Assembly: GCA_003552325.1 (NCBI GenBank)
Contig: PUKM01000127.1
Span: 1-31,538 of the forward strand
Length of the DNA: 31,538 nucleotides
Direction: 5' to 3'
Source: Natrialbaceae archaeon
GTDB taxonomy: Archaea; Halobacteriota; Halobacteria; Halobacteriales; Natrialbaceae
Shown piece by piece: positions 7,841 to 13,692 of the stretch. The notes under the pieces are model-generated. The model saw nothing but the letters and a program-made list of their open reading frames with translations. It was not told the origin of the DNA and did no database searches. Within the stretch, counting starts at the first letter, position 1. Each line of letters starts with the position of its first letter. The position numbers were made by a program, and so were the translations under genes.

Positions 7841-8916
7841 CAGAGTTCACCTCGGAGTCGCTGGATCATGCCATAACAGATCGCCGCTGCACCGGCGAGA
7901 ATCAATACCACTGCAGCGTTCAGTCCGACGAAGAAGACGATGCTCGCGACACCGTGGGTGACTGGGTCCGCTGGAAGGGCGATCAGATACTCCCGCGTCG
8001 GCAGCGGCGACAGTACCGCTGCGAAGAGCGTCGCGATGAGAACGAGCGCGAAGAACGCGAGCAACGAGAGCCCCGTGACGGTAAGGAACCGCGAAGACGG
8101 GACCGGTCGGTCTTCGCTGGACTCGTGGGGTGTCTCCGTCTCACCGAGTTCCTCGTCTGCCCACTCCGCCCAGTGATGGCGGGCACGGTCGGCCGAAACG
8201 GTCCCCGAGAACATCGTCTTGTTGAACGGGAACCGTTCTTTGACGTTCACCATGTAGAGGTGGAACGAGATGCCCATCAGCATCGTCAACGCGACGACGA
8301 CGTGGACGTCTCGTACCATCAACAAGAGGACGTCGGCGAGCGCTTCGTTCGCGCCGAGTGCCGCCCTGAACTCCGGAGAGGCGAACACCCCGCGGTACCA
8401 GAGCAACAGCCCCGTCGCACTGAGCAAGAACAGTTCGACGGCGAGGACCCATATCTCGGCTTTCTGGAGCCACGTGTACTTCTTTGCGGCTGGCTTTTCG
8501 CCTCTCCCGAAGAGGTACGTGACGTACGCGAGTGACTCACGCACGTCGCCGAGTGTCGGGAACGAGTCCAGCAGCCGGCCAGCGAGGAGCGCGGTCAACG
8601 CGAGGTACAGCAGGTAGTAGGTCCCGACAGCGATCAACACGACGCCGAAGGCGACGTGCACGAGCACGACGTGTTCGTACGTGAACACGCTGAAGAGCCA
8701 CCCAAGGTGTTCGTTGAACGTCATCGGCAACCCCGTCAGGTACAGCACGAATATGCTCAGGGCGATGGTGCCGTGGACGTACACCTGCACGCTCGAGAAG
8801 CGTTCGAGACGGCCGTCGCTGTCGACATCCGCCTCGGGCGCATCTGACACGTCTGACACGTCTGTTGCGGTGTCAGTGAGGCCGTCGACCGGCGTGCGGT
8901 CAGTCTCAGTTGCCAT
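7840..8916 (-). CDS. fdhC: Formate dehydrogenase cytochrome b-type membrane subunit (gamma)
   Basis: The 358-residue membrane protein should anchor FdhAB and move electrons from the outer face to the quinone pool through b hemes. An acidic N-terminal tail of about 40 residues precedes hydrophobic segments near 43-65, 82-112, 150-176, 200-223, 276-302 and 318-349. Candidate heme-ligand histidines in or near helices are His48, His82/His87, His205 and His219 (VHVVVALTMLMGISFHLYMV), as in the FdnI/cytochrome b561 group. The last two helices extend beyond the usual four-helix core and their role is unclear. A strong GGAGGTGA site at 8924-8931 precedes the ATG, and only 3 bp separate it from the upstream gene. 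Confidence 0.88.
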   Translation of the reverse strand: MATETDRTPVDGLTDTATDVSDVSDAPEADVDSDGRLERFSSVQVYVHGTIALSIFVLYLTGLPMTFNEHLGWLFSVFTYEHVVLVHVAFGVVLIAVGTYYLLYLALTALLAGRLLDSFPTLGDVRESLAYVTYLFGRGEKPAAKKYTWLQKAEIWVLAVELFLLSATGLLLWYRGVFASPEFRAALGANEALADVLLLMVRDVHVVVALTMLMGISFHLYMVNVKERFPFNKTMFSGTVSADRARHHWAEWADEELGETETPHESSEDRPVPSSRFLTVTGLSLLAFFALVLIATLFAAVLSPLPTREYLIALPADPVTHGVASIVFFVGLNAAVVLILAGAAAICYGMIQRLRGEL

Positions 8917-8919
8917 CGG

Positions 8920-9264
8920 TTAGTCACCTCCAACGGCGTGGTCGTCCCTGATCTCTTTCCAGCTCGTCAGGACGAACAGCGAGATGAGGATCGCGACGAA
9001 GACGATGTACAATCCGAGGGCTGCCCGGAGGCCGAGCCAGAGCCCGTCGTAGGCGTTGTACACCATCTCGCCCCCGACGAGGCCGACGCTCCCGTCACGC
9101 ATGGTGGTCGACTCAGCCAGGGGGACCGAGAGGGACTCGAGCCAGACCAGGAGCCCAACGGTGAGGCCGACGGCCAGGAGGGCGGCGATCGCCGACCGAT
9201 ACTGGTACAATCGGCCGCGAATTCCTGGTGGTCCCGACGCTGTTTCGGTGTGTTGTGTTGCCAT
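8920..9264 (-). CDS. Small two-helix membrane protein of the FDH operon, unknown function
   Basis: The 114-residue protein has a short polar N-terminus, a first transmembrane segment at about 27-50 (IAALLAVGLTVGLLVWLESL), an outside or inside loop of about 30 residues containing GGEMVYNAYDGLW, and a second segment at about 81-103. No cysteine pair or obvious heme ligand is present in the helices. It is not recognised as a known FDH subunit, but its position between fdhB and fdhC suggests an accessory membrane subunit. Two ATGs are possible (9276 and 9264). GGTGAGGA at 9267-9274 falls inside the longer version and directly upstream of the shorter one, so 9264 is chosen. Confidence 0.8.
   Translation of the reverse strand: MATQHTETASGPPGIRGRLYQYRSAIAALLAVGLTVGLLVWLESLSVPLAESTTMRDGSVGLVGGEMVYNAYDGLWLGLRAALGLYIVFVAILISLFVLTSWKEIRDDHAVGGD
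8924..8931 (-). promoter_or_regulatory. Strong Shine-Dalgarno site of fdhC
   Basis: GGAGGTGA on the minus strand, seven bases before the fdhC ATG, matches the archaeal anti-SD almost fully. It overlaps the end of the upstream membrane-protein gene. Confidence 0.75.
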
Positions 9265-9266
9265 CG

Positions 9267-9274
9267 TCCTCACC
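9267..9274 (-). promoter_or_regulatory. Ribosome-binding site that decides the start of the small membrane protein
   Basis: GGTGAGGA on the minus strand precedes ATG 9264 by two bases and overlaps the TGA (9270-9272) of the 42-residue reading frame, linking translation of the two. Confidence 0.55.
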
Positions 9275-9398
9275 ATTGGTTGCCGTACTCGTCCGGGGAG
9301 GATCGACTCGTGGGGAGATAGCCCCCCGTCTCCCCGGGCTCTTCCGACGGGTGGGTCTCGGTTCGTTCACAGAGCAGCCGCCAGCAGTGATCAATCAT
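9270..9398 (-). CDS. Probable 42-residue protein overlapping fdhB
   Basis: This short reading frame starts at an ATG 8 bp inside the fdhB 3' end and ends 5 bp before the next gene. It fills exactly the only gap between fdhB and the membrane protein. The product begins MIDHCWRLLCERTE and is otherwise polar, with two Cys (residues 5 and 10). Third codon positions are mostly G or C, as in the neighbouring genes, and AGGTGGTG lies about 8 bases upstream of the ATG as a partial ribosome-binding site. No family is recognised. The overlapping arrangement is like that of the other genes of the operon, which argues for a real gene, but it could be chance. Confidence 0.5.
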   Translation of the reverse strand: MIDHCWRLLCERTETHPSEEPGETGGYLPTSRSSPDEYGNQW

Positions 9399-9945
9399 CG
9401 CCGAACACCACCTGATCGAGGCCACCGCTGAAGATGTCTTCCGAGCGGTTCTCACGGAACTCCGAGGAAATTTGTTCAGGTGTCCCGAAGACGAGGGCGT
9501 CGGTGGCACACTCTGAGACACAGGCAGGCTCTTTGCCTTCGTCGAGGCGGTCGACACAGAGCGTGCACTTGTCCATGGTGCCGGCCCCGCCAGTTGAATT
9601 TTCTTCCTCGGGGAACTGTGGGGCCCCGAAGGGACAGGCCCACGCACAGTACGTACATCCAATACACTTGTCCTCGTCGAGTTGCACGAGCCCCTTGTCG
9701 TCCCTGGAGACGGCATCCGTCGGACAGACCTCGATGCAGGGCGCTTCAGCACAGTGGAAACACGGCATCGGGACGCTGGTCTCTCCGTCGTTGAACCGAC
9801 CGCCGTCTTCTCCCTCGTTGTGAGTGACGATTTCGATTCGGTCACTCGACTCTGGGAGCTCCCAGGTTCGCATACAGGCGACTTCACAGCCGCCACAATC
9901 GATACACGCTTCGACGTTCGGAATAACTCGTGGGGTTCCACTCAT
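9391..9945 (-). CDS. fdhB: Formate dehydrogenase iron-sulfur subunit (beta)
   Basis: The 184-residue ferredoxin-like subunit should carry electrons from the FdhA pterin site to the membrane cytochrome. Sixteen cysteines form four [4Fe-4S] motifs: 14/17/20/24, 62/65/70/74, 94/97/100/104 and 127/130/142/146, the layout of the DmsB/FdnH/FdhB family. There is no own Tat signal and no C-terminal anchor helix, so it presumably travels outward together with FdhA. A GTG at 9954 would add three residues, but it lies within GAGGTGATC (9949-9957), a very good ribosome-binding site for the ATG at 9945. The gene begins 5 bp after the fdhA stop codon. Confidence 0.93.
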   Translation of the reverse strand: MSGTPRVIPNVEACIDCGGCEVACMRTWELPESSDRIEIVTHNEGEDGGRFNDGETSVPMPCFHCAEAPCIEVCPTDAVSRDDKGLVQLDEDKCIGCTYCAWACPFGAPQFPEEENSTGGAGTMDKCTLCVDRLDEGKEPACVSECATDALVFGTPEQISSEFRENRSEDIFSGGLDQVVFGDD

Positions 9946-9948
9946 GAT

Positions 9949-9957
9949 GATCACCTC
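9949..9957 (-). promoter_or_regulatory. Ribosome-binding site of fdhB overlapping the fdhA stop
   Basis: GAGGTGATC on the minus strand contains the fdhA TGA and lies three bases before ATG 9945. It is complementary to the 3' end of archaeal 16S rRNA and settles the fdhB start. Confidence 0.7.
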
Positions 9958-12881
9958 GTGAGGCCGCGCTGTCGCTGGTAGGCCTGTTGTTTCTCGGAAA
10001 GCGATGGAATCTCGTCCTCGGCCGCTGGTTCGAGGCCACAGAGCGTGGCCTTCGTCGCCTGCATGTTCGTCACCACGTCGTAGCCGACCGAGGTGCCGAT
10101 GTTGGCGGAGTCGCCGATTACCAGCGGTTCCGTTCCATCAGGGTAGCGGTCGGTGTACGTCTCTCCCTCGAAGATGCCCGCCCAGTGGAACGGCAAGAAG
10201 ACTTCCTCGTCGTTGACTCGCTCGGTCACCTTCGCCTGCACGAGCATGGAGCCCGGTTCCGTGTGGACCCAGACCCAGTCGCCGGTCTCGAGGGCGAACT
10301 CGTTGGCCACGCGAGGGTTGATCTCGGCGTACATCATCGGCGACCGATTCGCGGTCCCGACGGTGTTTCTGGTCTCGTAGCCGCCACCCTGGTGTTCGAC
10401 CTGGCGGCCGCTGGTCATGATCAGTGGGAACTCGTCGACGAGGTCGCGGAACGTCTCCTGGTGACCTCGGTTGTCGAGGTCCAGCCGGTAGAAGTCCTCC
10501 TGCAGGTCGTAGTTCGGATAGTCGTCGATGAGATCGGGGCGTGGCGTTTCGACCGGTTCGCGATGAACCGGCACTTCGTCTGGTAAGTTCCACGCGTAGG
10601 CTCGAGCGCGTCCGCGCCCGGTCGGCGCGTCCGGCTGTGGGTTGTCGAACGCGGCGAACTCGTCGGGGTCGATATCGTACCCCTCGTCAGCGAGCGCCTG
10701 GGCCGCGTCGTACACCGAATGTGCCTCGCTGAGCGCGTATTCGATGGGCAGCGTTTTCGCCGCTGGGGTCTCGGGGTCGGGTAGGACGGTCGTATACAGC
10801 GGATACTGCGGGACCCCTTCGATCTCACCGTCCCACCACTCGGGCTCGTAGGAGCCACGAAGCAGCGTCTCACCGTCCGGTCCTTCGGTGCCCCACGTCG
10901 GCCGGAAGTCGTGCCCACCCTCCTCCGGGTGCACGTCGTCCCGGTAGAGGATCGGCGTTCCGGGGTGGTCCTCGTGCCAGCAGGGCCACGGCAGCCCCCA
11001 GTACTCGCCGGCGAGTTCGTGGGAGTCGGTGACCTCCGCTTTGAGGTCTTCGGCACTGAACATGTGGCTGTTCTCCATGTGGGCCTTGATCCGCTCCGGG
11101 GTCTGCCCGATCATCCCGATCGACCGCATTCCGAGGTTCATCTCCCGGAGGACCGCCTCCACGTCGTCGTAATCGAAGTGCTCGCCGAACCCGAGGCGAT
11201 CGGCCAGGTCTTTCAGGATGTCGAAGTCCCGGCGGGAGTTGTGACGGGGCGTCACCGGCTGGTAGCGCCACTGAACCGACCGGTTCGTCGCCGTGACCGA
11301 GCCACGGCTCTCGTGGTTGGTCGCCGCCGGCAACAAGATGATCCCGTCTTCGCGTTCGGGAAGCGAGCCGTGGAGTCCCGGGAACGGATCGACGCCGATG
11401 ACGACCTCGACGTTTTCCATGGCCGCCTTCAGGCGTTTCATCTCGCTGATCGAGTTCAGCGAGTGGCCCCAGACGACGAGCGCTTTGACCTGCTCGGGCT
11501 GGTACAGCTCACCCTTGCGTTCGTCGTCATCGAGTGCCCCCTCGAACCAACGGCTAACCGTCAGGCCGTTTTTCTCCATCAACTCCTGGGACTCGAAGCG
11601 CTCGAGCATGTCCTCGTAGCTCGTCGAGCCGCTGGTACTCGGCGTCTGATCCCAGACGTTCGACCAGTGTTCCCAGGCGCCCTGGCCGAGGCCGTAGTAC
11701 GCAGGAAGGTTGTGCGACAGGATACAGACGTCAGTCGCTCCCTGTACGTTATCGTGGCCACGAACCGGGTTGTTCCCGCCGCCGGGCTGGCCCGTGTGCC
11801 CAAGCGCCAGGTTGAGGATCGCGTACGAACGAATGTTCTGGGTACCGACGGTGTGCTGGGTGGACCCCATCGACCACTGGACGGTGCTCACCTCGGCGTC
11901 GACGAGCGTCTCGGCGATCTCTTTCAGTTCCTCGACCGGCACCCAGGTGATGTCCTCGACCGTCTCGAGGTCGTAATCGGCGATCGTCTCTTTGGCCTCC
12001 TCCCAGCGGTACACGCGTGACTCGAGGAACGCCTCGTCGTGTGCCTCGAGGTTGTAGACGATGTGATAGAGCAATCCGTTGATGAATGCGATGTCCGTCC
12101 CGGGGCGGAACCGGGCGAAGGTATCGGCGTGAGCCGCCGTCTTCGAGAACCGTGGCTCGGCGACGATGACGGTGCCGCCCTTTTTCCTGGCCTGCTGGAC
12201 GTATCGCATCATCACTGGATGGGCCTCGGCTGGGTTGTGCCCGATAATGAGGTTCGCGTCGGCATTGGCGACGTCGTTGACCGACTGGGTCATCGCCCCG
12301 TAGCCCCAGGTGTTCGCCAACCCGGCGACCGTCGTGGAGTGACAGATTCGGGCCTGGTGATCGACGTTATTGGTCCCGTAAAACGCCGCCAGCTTCCGGA
12401 ACATGTAGGCCTCCTCGTTACCGATCTTGGCCGATCCCATCCACATCGTGCTGTCGGGGCCGTACTCCTCACGGACGCGAGTGAGTTCGTCTGCGACCTC
12501 GGCCATCGCCTCGTCCCAGTCGAGGCGGACCCACTCGCCGTTTTCTTTCTTCATCGGCTCTTTCAGCCGGCGTTCGGAGTTGACGGTCTGGCTCAGACTG
12601 GCGCCCTTCGAACAGAGCCCGCCCTGATTGATCGGATGGTCGTCCCATGCTTCTTGCCCGACGAGTGCGTCGTTTTCGACGACCATTTTGAGCCCACACC
12701 CTACCGCACAGTGTGAACAGATGGTTTTGACCTCGTCCGTTTCCGAGGGTGGGTCACCTTCCTCGGAGCGTGTTTCTTGCACGAGGGTTCGACCGCCGAT
12801 TCCTGCTGTCAGCGCGGCGACACCGCCAACTTTCATGAAATCGCGGCGCTCGACGTCTAGCGATTCTCGTAATTGTCCCAT
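9951..12881 (-). CDS. fdhA: Formate dehydrogenase catalytic subunit, Tat-exported molybdopterin enzyme
   Basis: The 976-residue protein oxidises formate to CO2 at a Mo or W bis-pterin site. A twin-arginine signal is visible at residues 12-30 (RRDFMK followed by an Ala/Gly-rich hydrophobic run). Cys55, Cys58, Cys62 and Cys90 form the N-terminal [4Fe-4S] site. The active site is Cys180-His181 in ARICHSTTVAGL, encoded by TGT, so this is a cysteine and not a selenocysteine enzyme. The later sequence follows the DMSO-reductase family: NPAEAHPVMM near 214-223, GHTGQPGGGNNPVRGHDNVQG near 364-385, and the C-terminal pterin-binding domain containing TSGRQVEHQGGG near 831. The closest remembered pattern is the Tat-linked FdhA of Shewanella and epsilonproteobacteria. 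It is first gene of the operon, with a TATA box about 55 bp upstream. Confidence 0.93.
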   Translation of the reverse strand: MGQLRESLDVERRDFMKVGGVAALTAGIGGRTLVQETRSEEGDPPSETDEVKTICSHCAVGCGLKMVVENDALVGQEAWDDHPINQGGLCSKGASLSQTVNSERRLKEPMKKENGEWVRLDWDEAMAEVADELTRVREEYGPDSTMWMGSAKIGNEEAYMFRKLAAFYGTNNVDHQARICHSTTVAGLANTWGYGAMTQSVNDVANADANLIIGHNPAEAHPVMMRYVQQARKKGGTVIVAEPRFSKTAAHADTFARFRPGTDIAFINGLLYHIVYNLEAHDEAFLESRVYRWEEAKETIADYDLETVEDITWVPVEELKEIAETLVDAEVSTVQWSMGSTQHTVGTQNIRSYAILNLALGHTGQPGGGNNPVRGHDNVQGATDVCILSHNLPAYYGLGQGAWEHWSNVWDQTPSTSGSTSYEDMLERFESQELMEKNGLTVSRWFEGALDDDERKGELYQPEQVKALVVWGHSLNSISEMKRLKAAMENVEVVIGVDPFPGLHGSLPEREDGIILLPAATNHESRGSVTATNRSVQWRYQPVTPRHNSRRDFDILKDLADRLGFGEHFDYDDVEAVLREMNLGMRSIGMIGQTPERIKAHMENSHMFSAEDLKAEVTDSHELAGEYWGLPWPCWHEDHPGTPILYRDDVHPEEGGHDFRPTWGTEGPDGETLLRGSYEPEWWDGEIEGVPQYPLYTTVLPDPETPAAKTLPIEYALSEAHSVYDAAQALADEGYDIDPDEFAAFDNPQPDAPTGRGRARAYAWNLPDEVPVHREPVETPRPDLIDDYPNYDLQEDFYRLDLDNRGHQETFRDLVDEFPLIMTSGRQVEHQGGGYETRNTVGTANRSPMMYAEINPRVANEFALETGDWVWVHTEPGSMLVQAKVTERVNDEEVFLPFHWAGIFEGETYTDRYPDGTEPLVIGDSANIGTSVGYDVVTNMQATKATLCGLEPAAEDEIPSLSEKQQAYQRQRGLTR

Positions 12882-12932
12882 ACCTGTAGATTGTACCTGC
12901 TGTCGATGAGCCCCCTCCCGTGATTGCGCGGG

Positions 12933-12942
12933 TCTTTATACG
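12933..12942 (-). promoter_or_regulatory. TATA box of the FDH operon
   Basis: ACGTATAAAG on the minus strand lies about 55 bp before the fdhA ATG, predicting a leader of roughly 25-30 nt. No comparable box is seen inside the operon, so it may drive all eight genes. Confidence 0.6.
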
Positions 12943-12952
12943 TGTTCTATCA

Positions 12953-13016
12953 TGTAGGAATACGGTTTGGGGTGAAATTATTCGAACGCATCAGGTGCTT
13001 TTACCCCGTCCCTACA
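12953..13016 (-). promoter_or_regulatory. Imperfect inverted repeat upstream of the FDH promoter, candidate operator
   Basis: TGTAGG (12953-12958) and GGGGTGAAA (12969-12977) face TTTTACCCC (12999-13007) and CCTACA (13011-13016). The inner arms differ at one position and the spacing inside the two halves differs by several bases. The element lies upstream of the TATA box where activators bind. The binding protein is unknown; either bat-type regulator in the window is a candidate. Confidence 0.38.
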
Positions 13017-13146
13017 GAAAGACAGGCCGGGTGCCTCGGGGCGTGACCTCGAGGCGGTTCACTGGTTACTGACCATCTTCGCGCGGTGTCGTTGTACAAT
13101 GGCGGTCGCCGACGGAGCGATCGCTCGAGGGAGAACAGAAATGCCC

Positions 13147-13151
13147 TTAAA
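13147..13151 (+). promoter_or_regulatory. TATA-like box of the tRNA gene
   Basis: TTAAA, 27-31 bases before the first base of the mature tRNA, is at the expected archaeal promoter distance. Confidence 0.5.
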
Positions 13152-13177
13152 CTTCGGTCGCAAACTGGTGGTTGCGA

Positions 13178-13249
13178 GCGTGGTTGGTCTAGCGGCTATG
13201 ACCTCAGCCTTCCAAGCTGATGACCCGGGTTCAAATCCCGGACCGCGCA
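13178..13249 (+). tRNA. tRNA-Gly (anticodon UCC)
   Basis: The 72-base gene folds into a full cloverleaf. The acceptor stem is GCGTGGT with ACCGCGC plus discriminator A, including one G-U pair. The D arm is GTC/GAC with a long loop, and the anticodon stem TCAGC/GCTGA has loop CTTCCAA. The variable loop is short, and the T arm is CCGGG-TTCAAAT-CCCGG. The anticodon TCC is at 13211-13213. There is no intron and no encoded CCA. Its 3' end is repeated three more times downstream. Confidence 0.95.
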
Positions 13250-13560
13250 TTGCTCTCGCGAACAACGTCGTGAGCGGGAGCTATTATACGAGGGATTTGA
13301 GCCCTATCAGTCGCACGGAGCGAACGACGTGAGCGAGTACGTCTGATTTCGGTTCAAATCCCGGACCGCGCATCCTTCGGCGAACATCCTCGTGAGCCGA
13401 TGGTTCGTATGCGGGATTTGAATCAGAGAGTGGAGCATTGCGGAACGACCGTGGTTCAAATCCCGGACCGCGCATTGCTCTCGCGAACAATGTCGTGGGC
13501 GAGCGCCATCCCGGACCGCGCATCCTTCGGCGAACATCCTTGTGAGCCGACGGTTCCCTG
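13228..13560 (+). repeat. Array of tRNA-Gly 3' end copies with two alternating hairpin types
   Basis: The last 22 bases of the tRNA plus T occur at 13228-13250 (in the gene), 13351-13373 and 13453-13475, and truncated at 13508-13523. Copies 1 and 3 continue with TTGCTCTCGCGAACAA; copies 2 and 4 with CCTTCGGCGAACATCC. Short inverted T-arm fragments (GGGATTTGA) lie at about 13292 and 13413. Such arrays arise when elements integrate at a tRNA 3' end and leave part behind. No integrase gene is present. Apart from this array, the 443-base stretch 13250-13692 shows no gene; short reading frames here are translated tRNA sequence. Confidence 0.85.
13252..13281 (+). terminator. Hairpin directly after tRNA-Gly
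   Basis: GCTCTCGC (13252-13259) pairs with GCGGGAGC (13274-13281) with one G-U pair and a 14-nt loop, starting two bases after the mature tRNA end. It could act in trailer processing or termination. A near copy follows the third tRNA 3' fragment. Confidence 0.45.
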
Positions 13561-13692
13561 ACGACACAGCTCTCTGTGGAACTCCCTCGAGCGCGAGCGT
13601 TCTCCGATCAGGAGTCGACCCGTTGATTCATCTGACCACGGGATGAGCGCTCGAGTGCGAGAGAACCCAACCTACGACAGCCGCGAGAACCG

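Noticed and set aside
12336..12350. Selenocysteine at the FdhA active site
   Set aside because: The active-site codon in ARICHST is TGT, an ordinary cysteine, and the frame has no internal TGA.
13228..13560. CRISPR array
   Set aside because: Repeats are uneven in spacing, derive from the adjacent tRNA and there are no cas genes.
13059..13567. Short minus-strand reading frames containing MRGPGFEP-type sequence near the tRNA
   Set aside because: They are translations of the T arm and acceptor end of tRNA-Gly and its copies, not proteins.
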